A DNA stretch of 64,000 nt, from contig CM039193.1 in the NCBI GenBank assembly GCA_008360975.2, forward strand, positions 19,141,389-19,205,388. Direction: 5' to 3'. The position numbers were made by a program, and so were the translations under genes. Below, piece after piece: positions 46,076-58,737 of the stretch (its first letter is position 1; every line of letters starts with the position of its first letter). The notes under the pieces were generated by a model. The model ran no database searches. It worked only from the letters and a program-made list of their open reading frames with translations, and was not told where the DNA came from. This DNA comes from Lichenostomus cassidix. Its lineage: Eukaryota > Chordata > Aves > Passeriformes > Meliphagidae.

Positions 46076-47880
46076 CAGTTGAAATAAACAGATATACTTC
46101 TGCAAACTGCTGAAATGTAGCTTTTTGTAAAGTGTAAGGCTTTACTTTTTGATTAATAAACCAAAAGCTTATATACCTGAGGTTCCCAAAGTTGTGTGTT
46201 TATATGCAACTGCCCTTCATCCCTTTTCCTTCTTCCCTTTATCCCTCCTATAGCTTGTGTCCTAGTTTATGGAAAGAGGAGGCAAATGTAATTGTCTAAT
46301 AATTAACCAAGAGGGTAAACTACTCAGGCACCAGGAAGGAGGAACACACTCTGGAGAGGTCAAATTAGCATGTGTGCTGCCAGGGCCAAAGAGTCCCTAT
46401 CCTTGACTGCATCACTGGCAGGCAGTCAGCCCTGTCCAAGCACTCCAGGAAGAGGGAAAGAGGAAGGACAGTGAAACCCAAAGCATATTGCACTGCCAGG
46501 GGACAGCATCAATCTCTGTAAATGTTACCTGCAGCTACTTTCAAACCCAGACAGGGTAACTCAGAATCCTCCATTTCTGGAGATATTTGCTAGGGAGTTT
46601 GTTTCTAACGATCTATAACTTCAGGTATCTGTTAGTTCACCTCGAGTCCAAAGCATGCAGAGGTTTTATGGAACTCTCTGGAGGACACTGGCATCACACC
46701 AAATGAATGGAGCATTTACAGTGGAATAAAAGTAATCTGTGATGACTGATTTCGTGCCTCTGGCCTTCAGCTGAAACACATTTGAAATTGTGAGGAAGGT
46801 GCCTCCCCAAAGGCTTAGTTGTCTTGGTAATTTAAATGAATGAAGCATAGTGCAAGTGTTTATATGGGATTATGTGAAGGTGGCTTCCAATTTGGGTTAA
46901 TTTGGCACTGTAGAGGGGGAAATACTGGATTTTATCTCCTTATAAATCCATTCAGAAGAAAAAAAAACAACAAACCAAAACACTAGATAGGTTGTCTTCT
47001 TTTTGACTAAATGCCACTGTTCAGTCATGCAAATATTCAAAAAAACCAATAAAAGCTTGCCAGAAGACAGACTGTTAGAAAACATAGAGATTATTTTCTC
47101 CTCATTATTCAAGACTGTGCCCTGAAACATTATCTACTGTATGTAATTCAAACCATGGTCTGTTGAAGAATAATTAACTTCTTTTTCTGTCACATCTACC
47201 CATCCAAGACCCCCCACTAATGAACAGATCTCAACATTTCTGTGAGCCAGAAAAGTTGTAGTAGTCATAGTTCTAGGAGTAATAATGTTAATACTACCAA
47301 ATGCACTGGTGGACAATGGATCCTGTGCCGGTTTTAAAACTGAGCAGGGAAAGTAAGACCATTCAAGCCACCCCTTTTAAACAGTGGAGGAAAAAAACAC
47401 CATGATTATAAATTGGAATCACAATTTACAGAAGAAATCACAATAAACACAATGACTGTACAAAAGAGAGGATGGTTTAACCATAACAGAGCCAGAGATG
47501 CACAGTTCACAAGTGCTCATTCAAGGTGCCCTGGTTTAGGGCACACTCAAGGATGTCTGACATGCATCCATTTAAATTTAACTTTCATTAATCTTACATA
47601 TGAGCAGCTGTGAAATGGCAACCACAGAGTGCCAACCTCAGGCACCCCCTAAACAAAATACTATTAGTAAGCAATTTGATGAAAAGCTTTGGTCCTAATT
47701 ATGCTCAGTTTCAGAGACAAGGTTGATAGTACTCTCAAATGGCAGAGTCCAAAAAAAGTAAATGAGACCGCATATTTTGGTTCACCGTACTCTGCCAGAA
47801 CAATTTTTACATAGATGTGAAGTTGCAAACTCTTGGGGCTATGCCAAGCTCCAAAAGGGAGATTTTGTCTCTCTCACAGT
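46076..47880. other. Intergenic, no feature seen
   Basis: No gene or repeat recognised between the LTR-like repeat and the NUP210-derived mosaic. Confidence 0.6.
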
Positions 47881-47904
47881 AGCCATATAACCCAAGGATG
47901 TATG

Positions 47905-48640
47905 TGTAGGAGGCCGGAGGAATGACTGACTGCCCCGAAACAACCGGGTGGGAAGTGGTGGGGCAGGACAGGGTGAGCTCTGTGTCTGTGGGATTGCCAC
48001 TGCTCCACACCTCAACCGCTTGAGCCTTAGACTCCTCTCTACAGTGAAAAGGTGGCAACCAACCCATGACCTGCCCCACAATGGGTGACAACACGGCCTA
48101 TGCTAAAATGGCAGACAGACCCATAGCCTCCCTGAAAACAGTGGAGTGACCCATTGTGTGCCCGAAAATAAGAGTGACCATGTGGTCTGCCCCAAAATGG
48201 ACTGCATCGTCTACTCCAAACTGGCAAAGTGATCTAAGGGCTTGCCCCAAAATGGCAGAGTGACCCCATGGCCTGCCCCAAACTGAAAAACCGAATCCGC
48301 TAGGCTTCAAACAATCAACCGTGCTGCAAATAAAGCCAGTGCCCAAATCAGATAATCAGAACTATCAATATATATTTCATCTCTGATTCGTAAACCTCTT
48401 ATCTTATGAAGACAAGGCCAGAATTTTGTGGTCCAGTGGTGAATCCTCAAGACAGAGCTCTCTCATTGCAGACACAATTTGTATGCCACAAATTTTATGA
48501 AATACAGCGTCAGAGTGATGTACAGTCACTTGAACAGACAACGGAAAGAACACATGAAATCACAACACTTGCACATGCTCAACAAGAAAAGCAACAAGAC
48601 AAGATGCACCTCAAATTTAGCCATTGACCCTACAGAAAAA
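47905..48640 (-). pseudogene. NUP210 fragment: intron 1 segment, minisatellite and exon 3 copy (i)
   Basis: The left end matches intron 1 near 24.25-24.5 kb. The right end matches intron 3, exon 3 and intron 2 (22,415 to about 22,740). The exon 3 copy occupies about 48,404-48,528 and still encodes the ELCLEDSPL-like core. It has lost about 8 bp internally, carries many substitutions and has GT changed to AT at the donor. The order of blocks differs from the parent gene, so it is a rearranged copy and not a simple duplication. Confidence 0.85.
48059..48290. repeat. Degenerate minisatellite, about 7 units of 30-36 bp
   Basis: Units are built on TGACCCATGGCCTGCCCC followed by AAAATGGCAGAG. They vary by 10-30%. 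One or two units of the same sequence sit near 52,545-52,590 and 57,188-57,255, and a likely seed in NUP210 intron 1 near 24,475. Confidence 0.8.
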
Positions 48641-48779
48641 TACGTTCAAATTCAGTCACAGGGAAGAATTCTGTTTCAGGCTTCTGGTCACAGAGAGCTT
48701 GCCCAAAGACTGTTGTTTTGCAACATACGAATTTTGCTATGACAGAAAACACACTTGTCCAGAAGCACAACAAAGATAA

Positions 48780-49130
48780 AGCCTGGACGTTGTTAGAAAC
48801 GGCAGCGGTGACTGTTCCCAGAGCCGAGGCCAAGCAGCGCAGCTCTGAGGGCAGAGCTCAGCGCCCCCGAGCTCCCGCGCTGTGCACAGGAGCGGCTGGG
48901 CCGAGACAGCACCTCAGTGCCAGGCTTTGCTTCCAGCTCCTTAGGGAAAAGCTTCCTGCGAGTGCATTCTCTGGCCAAGTATTGCAACTGCCAAGGGGCA
49001 GCCTCTGCCCTGAGCAGATCCCGCAGTGTCCAACACGGGCACTTCAGGAACACGGGCTCTGCTGCGGAGCCCTCTGGGCTGGGTGCTCAGGGACAGCAAA
49101 CCAGGGCTGCGAGGAGAGCCCAGGGCATGG
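48780..49130. promoter_or_regulatory. GC-rich block in unit A
   Basis: About 350 bp are rich in G+C with many CpG, almost identical to 54,740-55,080 in unit B. No reading frame here resembles a known family. It could be a decayed promoter island carried by the duplicated unit. Confidence 0.3.
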
Positions 49131-49701
49131 GCTCAGTGATTTCACCACTCACTGCGCAGTTTCCTTCATTTTTTAAAACGAAAACCTTTCCCCCATGTAC
49201 CAGCATGATGAGATGGACCTGCTGTTGCTGGCACACACCAAATCCTGCTGGATGGGAAGGGACTGAGCTTTGGGTCTGAGCTGGCACTGTTTCATTCTGA
49301 GAAACTCAGAAAGACATTTCAACTCACAGAAGTCCTGGATCTTGGAACAAACACATTCCCGGCAGCCCTTCTCCCCCTCAGGGGAGCAAACACTCAAGAA
49401 CAAGCAGTAAGTGAACAGGAGAGAATTCAGCGTTAAATGCAATCCCCCAAATTGCAATGAATTTTTTTTGAAAATTACCTTTACATTTGCCAGAATCATG
49501 CTCAGAAAAACTTACATCCCCAAGGCCCCCTGCCCCCATGAACTGAATGAGCCAAAATGTGGAACATTACACAAACAAGCGCAAGGGTTTAAAGATAAAC
49601 CAAATCTGGAGCTACTCCTCCATTACAAATTCCTGACTTCAAATACAGACTTCAATCCAGCTCTGAAATAGTTATTTAAACATGAACAGTGAAGAACATC
49701 A

Positions 49702-50225
<524 letters not shown>

Positions 50226-50372
50226 TTATGTAGGGCCAGCATGCAAACCAAACACCAAGCAGAGAAAATTAAACTTCAAATTGACTGATCAAGAGATGTT
50301 GTCTCTTATGAAGAAAATGGTTTGGCTGCTACGTATGGTGAAAAGATGGATCACAGAGAAGAGTCAACCCCC

Positions 50373-51680
50373 TGACGGGGTCCCTGACCCCAAGGTCTCA
50401 GTTCAGGATTGGGGTGACCAGTCCTCATGGCTCACTTGGGCAGCAGCAGCTCGCCCTCCGGGGCAGCGGAAGGGAAGCAGGGGAAAGCTGTGCTCCTGCG
50501 GGAGCAACACAGTCTGGAGATCGAAGGCGGCAGCAAGAAAGGTAGGCAAATCCGAGTGGGGTCATGAAAGGGTTTATTGGAGGTCGGGCAGGGAGGTCTG
50601 GAACAGTTTGGGAGGTGCTCGGAAAAGCACAGTTCTGCGTTGTGCAGTAGTTTTTAAGGCAAGGGAAAAGGGGAGGAGAAAACTCAGGAAGACCAATGGG
50701 GTACGCAGGTTTTTGGAGTGGCGGTGGCTAGGTTCAATGGGGACACAGGAGGGGAGGGTACAAAATTCGAAGGAACCAATGACATACAATTCCATTAGGG
50801 GAACAAAGGGGAAATGTTGTAGTAGGAAACACAGACGGTTAGGCTGGGAAGGCGCGGCGGCAGAAGGACGCACAGCAAGCAGTCTGCGGTTCTCCAGTGG
50901 TTTATTGAAAGGCTCAGCAGGGAAGGCCCGGGGAAGGAGAGACGGGGCGGAGAAGCAGGGACGGGCACGGGGTCTGGAGCTCCAGAGGCTGCAAGCTGTC
51001 AGCGGCAGTTGGTGTCAGGCAGCAAGATGTCCCGGTGAGCAGGACAAAATGGCCCCAAGCAGCAGGACAAGATGGCCGTTGAGCACCTCATGGCATAGGG
51101 TTTTAAGGGGGAGGAGAGAGGGAGTGGTTTGGCACGCAGGCCAACCGGGAAAGCCATAGGGAAGAGAGACAGGGGTATCAACCAATCATTACAGGGGAGG
51201 GGAGGATACATAATCCAAACCAACCAATGGGGTACAACTCAAGGGGGAGAACAAAGAGGAACAATCTGGAAACCAAGCTATATATGGGAAAGGGGCGGGG
51301 GAGGCGTCTGGGCCAATGATCCTCTTAGCTGGCGCATACATTGCCGCAGGGGCTCATGGGCTGATCTCACTGTCACCATGAGTGAGACAGCACAGGCTGT
51401 CCCTGCCCCCATGGCCGGCCCTCTAGCTGGCAATTTGGAGGTAAAACCTCCACAGGGAAACTTCTAGAAGAAAACATTATAGGGAAGAGGGTAGGGGAGA
51501 GGAGCCGGGCCAATAGCTTAACACACTGGCACATATTAATAACTCTTGCCCCAATGCCCACTGGGAGTGCTCTTCTGAGTCACCGCAACCGAAGAGCAGC
51601 CTCACTCCCAAGACTCGTTCGGGCCATCACCACTGCACCCAGAGTTAGGGGAGCTCAACTGCACCAAGGCCACAGCAACA
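50373..51680 (-). mobile_element. Solo LTR insertion (1,308 bp) with 6-bp target duplication
   Basis: The element begins TGACGGGG and ends CAGCAACA, so its termini are TG..CA. It is flanked on both sides by ACCCCC (50,367-50,372 and 51,681-51,686). Unit B has the uninterrupted site with a single ACCCCC near 56,330, proving an insertion. A 6-bp duplication is typical of class II (ERVK-like) integration. AATAAA signals on the minus strand at 50,573-50,578 and 50,901-50,906 indicate minus orientation. There is no internal viral coding region. Open frames across it are incidental. Confidence 0.9.
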
Positions 51681-52309
51681 ACCCCCAACTTGTCAAAAGT
51701 CAGTTCTGATTCCTTCTCATTTAGCACTTGCTCTACAAACACCCAACACAAGCATTTTCACTGTCTTATTTTGAATCACCAAAGCAATTCATTCACCTGA
51801 GATCAATGAGCTGGAATCACTAACCCCTACATCAGCTCACAGGGAAAACATAAACAGAATGTGAAGTTCTAACTAATCCCATTTTCCTCAGCACTCTATG
51901 TCTGCTTCCACAGGTGAGCATCCTTCTGGTAACTGTGATCAGGTAACAGGAACCAGGAGAGAAATCTGAGCCACTTGACCAAAAAGCATGAGATGGGCAG
52001 AGATTGTCCTTCCGCAGTTCTGCCTCAGAAGAGGCACACAGAGACTCACAGCAGGCCTGGGGCTTACTTTAATGAGCAGAGAGAGACATTGCTGTAATGG
52101 CAGTATCTGTTGTTCTGGGTAAAACGGACATACTGGAGGCTGTCAGCACACAAAGGAAAGAAGCCTCCATTGCAAAGAGAATGAAGATGAGAGAAGCCTT
52201 CTCCAGATTAAAGGATGCTTCTTCAGTAGAGCCTGAATTTCCAAAAATCTGGTACAGAAGGTAAACTTGTTTCGAATTCTGATTTAGAATTCTATTTCCC
52301 TCTAACAGG

Positions 52310-52362
52310 GAACCACAAATTTAGGATGGAAGGGACCTTGAAGTTCCCCTCATTTCACCGCT
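52310..52362 (-). repeat. CR1 tail remnant at a module junction, unit A side
   Basis: GGAACCACAAATTTAGGATG then GAAGGGACCTTGAAG resembles the plus-strand view of a minus-oriented CR1 3' tip. It sits exactly between the end of unit A and the exon 2 copy. Confidence 0.55.
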
Positions 52363-52374
52363 GTCTTGGGGCCA

Positions 52375-52530
52375 TTCATCCTGCCCCAATGGCTCAATGC
52401 TTGCAGCGTCCAGCTGTGTGGAGGACCCATGGGGTTGTTGGGCTGTGTCAGCAGGATTTCTGCTACTACTGCACAGAGATCAAAGGTCTGCCTTAAAATA
52501 CAACCAAACAGTTTACTTGGGACATGCATT
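52375..52530 (-). pseudogene. NUP210 exon 2 fragment with intron 1 flank, copy A
   Basis: About 52 bp of the 137-bp exon 2 (52,375-52,426) plus 90 or more bp of adjoining intron 1 are recognisable. Shared words are CCTGCCCCA, GTGTCAGCA and TCTGCCTTAAAA. The acceptor CGCAG has become CATGG. It is not functional as an exon. Confidence 0.8.
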
Positions 52531-52614
52531 TAGAGGTGGGACTGTGGCTGACCCATGGCCTTCCCAAAACTGGCAGAGTGACTCCATTTGGCTTCAAACA
52601 ATCAACTGCATTTC

Positions 52615-53856
<1,242 letters not shown>

Positions 53857-54099
53857 CATCAGCTCACAGGGAAAACATAAAGGGAATGTGCAGTTCCAGC
53901 TGATCCCATTTTCCTCTGAACTCTGTCCTCTGCCACAGGTGAGCATCCTCCTGGTAACTGTGATTAGTACAGGAACCAGGAGAGAAATCTGAGCCACTTG
54001 ACTAAAAAGCATGAGATGGGCAGAGATTGTCCTTCCATAGTTCTGCCTGAGAGACACAGCAGGCCTGGGGCTCACTTTAATGAGCTGAGAGAGACATTT
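53857..54099 (-). repeat. Partial third copy (C) of the tandem unit
   Basis: This matches unit A 51,830-52,095 and unit B near 56,480-56,745. Shared words include CACAGGTGAGCATCC, AGGAACCAGGAGAGAAATCT and CATGAGATGGGCAGAGATTG. It is more diverged than A and B are from each other, and it has lost two short stretches present in both. Confidence 0.88.
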
Positions 54100-54673
54100 C
54101 AACAATAGCAATAGCACTCTGCAATTCTAGCGAGTACTCAGTTTCTATGGTTTTATTTTTTCTATTACATTTCAAGATAACAATATTTAGTATGATTCAG
54201 TGTAATAACGTTGTTATTAAACGTTTTCCTCCTTCCCAGTCCCCGACTGTCTGCAGCCAGTTTGTGAGGTGACATCTCCTGCCCCCTCAGGGATCAATCG
54301 CCTCTGTCCACACAGATTACACAACTTGCCCAGGATTTCAAGTATGTTGTTTTAAAGATTAAGTTTCATTTTCATCCTTAACCCTCACGGACACAAATTG
54401 CTGATCACAGCTGAGCCTTTTAAATGACTCCTCATTCCCGTCTGCCACACTTCAAGTATGATAGCTGAAAAAAACCCCGAAATTACACGGTAAGACTTTT
54501 TGGGTTTTCCTGTCCTGTACAAGAGCATTTTAAAGAGAAATGAGACGTTAGGAGGAGGTGGGGAAGGTTCCGTACAGCCCACACTGCTCTGCCCGGCCGA
54601 GCTTCTCTCCCCGGCATGGCGGCTGCCTCCCCTCAGCCGCTCTGAGGGCAATTCCCGCAACACAGGAGATTTA
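54100..54673. other. Spacer before unit B
   Basis: About 570 bp. The right half becomes GC-rich (54,560-54,670) just before unit B begins. No gene recognised. Confidence 0.55.
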
Positions 54674-55667
54674 CAACATACATACTGTTCTGGGACAGAA
54701 AACACACTTGTCCAGAAGCACAACAAAGATAAAGCCTGGACGTTGTTAGAAACGGCAGCGGTTCCCAGAGCCGAGGCCAAGCAGCGCAGCTCCGAGGGCA
54801 GAGCTCAGCGCCCCCGAGCTCCCGCGCTGTGCACCGAAGCGGCTGGGCCGAGACAGCACCTCAGTGCCAGGCTTTGCTTCCAGCTCCTTAGGGAAAAGCT
54901 TCCTGCGAGTGCATTCTCTGGCCAAGTATTGCAACTGCCAAGGGGCAGCCTCTGCCCTGAGCAGATCCCGCAGTGTCCAACACGGGCACTTCAGGAACAC
55001 GGGCTCTGCCGCGGAGCCCTCGGGGCTGGGTGCTCAGGGACAGCAAACCAGGGCTGCGAGGAGAGCCCAGGGCATGGGCTCAGTGATTTCACCACTCACT
55101 GCGCGGTTTCCTTCATTTTTTAAAACGAAAACCTTTCCCCCATGTACCAGCATGATGAGATGGACCTGCTGTTGCTGGCACACACCAAATCCTGCTGGAT
55201 GGGAAGGGACTGAGCTTTGGGTCTGAGCTGGCACTGTTTCATTCTGAGAAACTCAGAAAGACATTTCAACTCACAGAAGTCCTGGATCTTGGAACAAACA
55301 CATTCCCGGCAGCCCTTCTCCCCCTCAGGGGAGCAAACACTCAAGAACAAGCAGTAAGTGAACAGGAGAGAATTCAGCGTTAAATGCAAATCGCCCCTCC
55401 CCCCCAGTCTAATTTTAATGATTTTTTTTTAAAATTACCTTTACATTTGCCAGAATCATGCTCAGAAAAACTTACATCCCCAAGGCCCCCTGCCCCCATG
55501 AACTAAATGAGCCAAAATGTGGAACATTACACAAACAAGCGCAAGGGTTTAAAGATAAACCAAATCTGGAGCTACTCCTCCATTACAAATTCCTGACTTC
55601 AAATACAGACTTCAATCCAGCTCTGAAATAGTTATTTAAACATGAACAGTGAAGAACATCATCTTGC

Positions 55668-55826
55668 CTGAATGTGGATTTCATCAGACAGTTCTCTTGC
55701 CATGTTGTAGAACTGGTTGGCTGCAAGGTCAAGGACCTTCACTACAACTTTCAGGCCTGTTCTTCCCTTTGCTCTGCCATAAACATCCACTGCAAAATTG
55801 TAGTTTGCAGGAAGCTGAAAACCAGC
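55668..55826 (-). pseudogene. NUP210: Distal NUP210 exon copy y' (159 bp), unit B, frame intact
   Basis: Same exon as at 49,708-49,866, with three base differences. Two change the protein (Val to Ala in GRVKGRTG, Pro to Leu in VLDPAANQ). The frame, acceptor and the GC-type donor are all kept. Confidence 0.85.
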
Positions 55827-56009
55827 CTTGGACAGGAGAAAAAAGAGAGCAAAGTTTGACTCCTGGAAAGCCTGGACATTGGCACAGAGGAAATACCACA
55901 CCCACTGCTGACAACTGATCCTGGATTCTGAGGCAGTGCAGGCAACAATATTCTCTGCATTGCCCTGATGTGGCCTTTTCTTTTTCCCGAGCTGCACACA
56001 CATGCACTA

Positions 56010-56183
<174 letters not shown>

Positions 56184-56937
56184 TTACGTAGGGCCAGCAT
56201 GCAAACCAAACACCAAGCAGAGAAAATTAAATTTCAAATTGACTGATCAAGAGATGTAGTCTCTTATGAAGAAAATGGTTTGGCTGCTGTGTATGCTGCA
56301 AGGATGCATCATCACATCAGAGAACAGTCAACCCCCAACTTGTCAAAAGTCAGTTCTGATTCCTTCTCATTTAGCACTTGCTCTACAAACACCCAACACA
56401 AGCATTTTCAATGTCTTATTTTGAGTCATCAAAGCAGTTCATTCACCTGAGATCAATGAGCTGGAATCACTAACCCCTACATCAGCTCACAGGGAAAACA
56501 TAAACAGAATGTGAAGTTCTAACTAATCCCATTTTCCTCAGCACTCTATGTCTGCTTCCACAGGTGAGCATCCTTCTGGTAACTGTGATCAGGTAACAGG
56601 AACCAGGAGAGAAATCTGAGCCACTTGACCAAAAAGCATGAGATGGGCAGAGATTGTCCTTCCGCAGTTCTGCCTCAGAAGAGGCACACAGAGACTCACA
56701 GCAGGCCTGGGGCTTACTTTAATGAGCAGAGAGAGACATTGCTGTAATGGCAGTATCTGTTGTTCTGGGTAAAACGGACATACTGGAGGCTGTCAGCACA
56801 CAAAGGAAAGAAGCCTCCATTGCAAAGAGAATGAAGATGAGAGAAGCCTTCTCCAGATTAAAGGATGCTTCTTCAGTAGAGCCTGAATTTCCAAAAAGCT
56901 GGTACAGAAGGTAAACTTGTTTCGAATTCTGATTTAG

Positions 56938-56992
56938 TAGCAGAGAATCACAAAAGGTTTGGGTTGGAAGGACCCTAAAATTCACCCCATTC
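56938..56992 (-). repeat. CR1 tail remnant at a module junction, unit B side
   Basis: The plus strand reads AGAATCACAAAAGGTTTGGG then TTGGAAGGACCCTAAAATTCA, the tip of a minus-oriented CR1. It separates unit B from the exon 2 copy, at the same place as the remnant at 52.3 kb. Confidence 0.75.
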
Positions 56993-57010
56993 TCGCCTCA
57001 TGCCTTGACA

Positions 57011-57170
57011 GCATTCGTCCTGCCCCAATGGCTCCATGCTCACAACCTCCTCCTGTGTGGAGGACCCATGGGGTTGTGGGGTTATGTCAGCAGGATTTCT
57101 GCTACTACTGCACAGAGATCAGAGGTCTGCCTTAAAATACACCCAAACAGTTTACTTGGGACATGCATTT
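57011..57170 (-). pseudogene. NUP210 exon 2 fragment with intron 1 flank, copy B
   Basis: Exon part is about 57,011-57,065, then intron 1 flank with TCTGCCTTAAAATACACCCA close to the parent at 23,610. The acceptor is destroyed in the same way as in copy A (CCATGG). A short minisatellite remnant follows to about 57,255. Confidence 0.82.
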
Positions 57171-57279
57171 AGAGGTCGGATTGTACCTGACCCATGGCCT
57201 GCCCCAAAATAATGGACTGATCTATGGCCTTCCCCAAACTAGCAGCGTGACTCCATTTGGCTTCAAACAATCAACTGTG

Positions 57280-58605
57280 TCACAAATAAAGCTAGAGCAC
57301 ATATCAGACAGTTAGAACTTATAATACAAGTTTAGCTCCTATTGGTAAATCTCTTCAGAACACAATGCCTGAATTTTGAGCTGCAGTTGTAAATCCTCCA
57401 GATAGAGCTCACTCATTGTGATGATACCGAAACCAACCAGATAGAAACTTTCTAACACAGATTGAGTATTAGAAAGCAGGCATTGTTTAGTGCAGCAGTG
57501 GTCACTCGGAGGATTCCTCCTCTAATTGAGTGCCCCAAACATTAAGTAAAGAGTTTTTATCACACACAATGATTACATATTCATTAGCTCTCCTTGCTTA
57601 TTTGATGCATATGTATTACTTTATTTTACACAGTCACGCCCCTTCTTGGAAGTTTTTATATGGTTCTTTGGGGTCTGTCTTCAACGTCACTTTTATGTGG
57701 CTGTTCCTTTACCCCCCTTTTGAGAAGGCACACTGTCATTGTTTTGCATAACTTCTGCTTGGTCAGCCTTGCAGAGCTGAGCTGGCATCCTGCTTTGTTT
57801 TGCATGACTTCTGTTTGCCTAAGTTACACCTTTATCTATTTCTCCAGGTCTATGCTGTTCTGTTCTACTGTCCTTTTCAGAGTGAAATGCTGTTCTGTTC
57901 TGCTGTCCTTATCAGTGGATACCATTTGGATGCCAGGAATGAAATCAATGATGGCATCACAGTGGAGCACTTGTCCCATCACTTAAAGAGACATCAGAGA
58001 AAGCACATGAACTCACAGTACTGGATGCTGTTCAAGAACAATGATAAGTCAAGATGCGCCTCAAGTTTAGCCAGTGACAGAAGACACTGACACTGAAAGA
58101 ACCTGAACTGGGTCATGAGTTTGATGAAGAAACTCTTGGTCAAATGGTGCCTCAGAAAGCAAGAAAAACAGTTCCCTTCCTCACTGAACTTCAAAACACA
58201 TCTGTAGAAACTCTCATTTCCATCTACACTGACAGTTACAGGTGATGTCTCTGAGTGCTTATGCAGAGTTGCTACAGTGCCACTCTCTGACCTGGTTCAT
58301 GTCCCAGAGAAATGTATGACTTTTACCCACAGACAATAAACCCCCATAAACTCTTTCAGTTAGTGACTGCAAGGTATTTAAGTGACCATCTGGTTTTGCC
58401 TCTCTGGCACTATAAAACCTAACCAGGTATACTGTATGACAGACACTGCCACACAAAAAGGCACTTTCCATCTTTTGAAATGCAAAGCATCTGAATTTGC
58501 TTTCATAATTTTCAGTGCATTTTTATATTTTGGGCATTCCCTCTATTTTTATTAATGTTTCATATATTTTTATTTTTGTTAATAATTACCCCTTCCCTGG
58601 ATGTA
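57280..58605 (-). pseudogene. NUP210 exon 3 (iii) and intron 2 copy, split by an LTR-like insertion
   Basis: Intron 3 flank is followed by exon 3 in two pieces (about 57,356-57,418 and 57,915-57,981), then about 620 bp of intron 2 corresponding to 22,630-23,250 at high identity. The donor GTAA is deleted. The exon frame is broken by substitutions and the insertion. It is the longest and best preserved copy of the 5' gene region. Confidence 0.92.
57419..57914 (-). mobile_element. LTR-like insertion (about 496 bp) inside the exon 3 copy
   Basis: This sequence has no counterpart in the parent exon 3. It begins TGATGATACC and ends CCTTATCA (TG..CA). On the minus strand it carries AATAAA near 57,620 followed by a CCTGCTTTCTAATACT-type block. 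The flanks do not show a clean target duplication, so exact ends are uncertain by a few bases. It has no coding capacity. Confidence 0.7.
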
Positions 58606-58674
58606 TCACAGTTGTGGTTTAAAGCCAGGTGGAAAATAAGGTCCATGGACCTGCACCTATTCCCCTAACCATCA

Positions 58675-58737
58675 GGAGAGAGTGAATCCATCAACCTTCT
58701 CCTAAAGCCATGGAGCAGGCTGGGGCATTACAGTGTG
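58675..58737 (-). pseudogene. NUP210 intron 1 piece (from about 24.89-24.96 kb)
   Basis: AGAGTGAATCCA and GGGCATTACAG are shared in order, and the segment between them is recognisable. It lies directly beyond the intron 2 copy, so about 1.6 kb of the parent including exon 2 is missing between them here. Confidence 0.75.

Noticed and set aside
49173..49499. Cys-rich minus-strand frame, unchanged in unit B (55,120-55,389), resembling a small secreted peptide
   Set aside because: Its conservation is explained by recent duplication. No signal peptide cleavage pattern or known cysteine framework could be supported.
50281..51159. Open frame of 292 codons on the plus strand
   Set aside because: It runs across the junction into the solo LTR and is antisense to it. 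Basic, low-complexity composition with no family signature.
54500..55123. Plus-strand frame of 207 codons, partly repeated at 48,718-49,176
   Set aside because: The frame in the two units is similar only because the DNA is nearly identical. It is antisense to the NUP210 fragments and has no family match.
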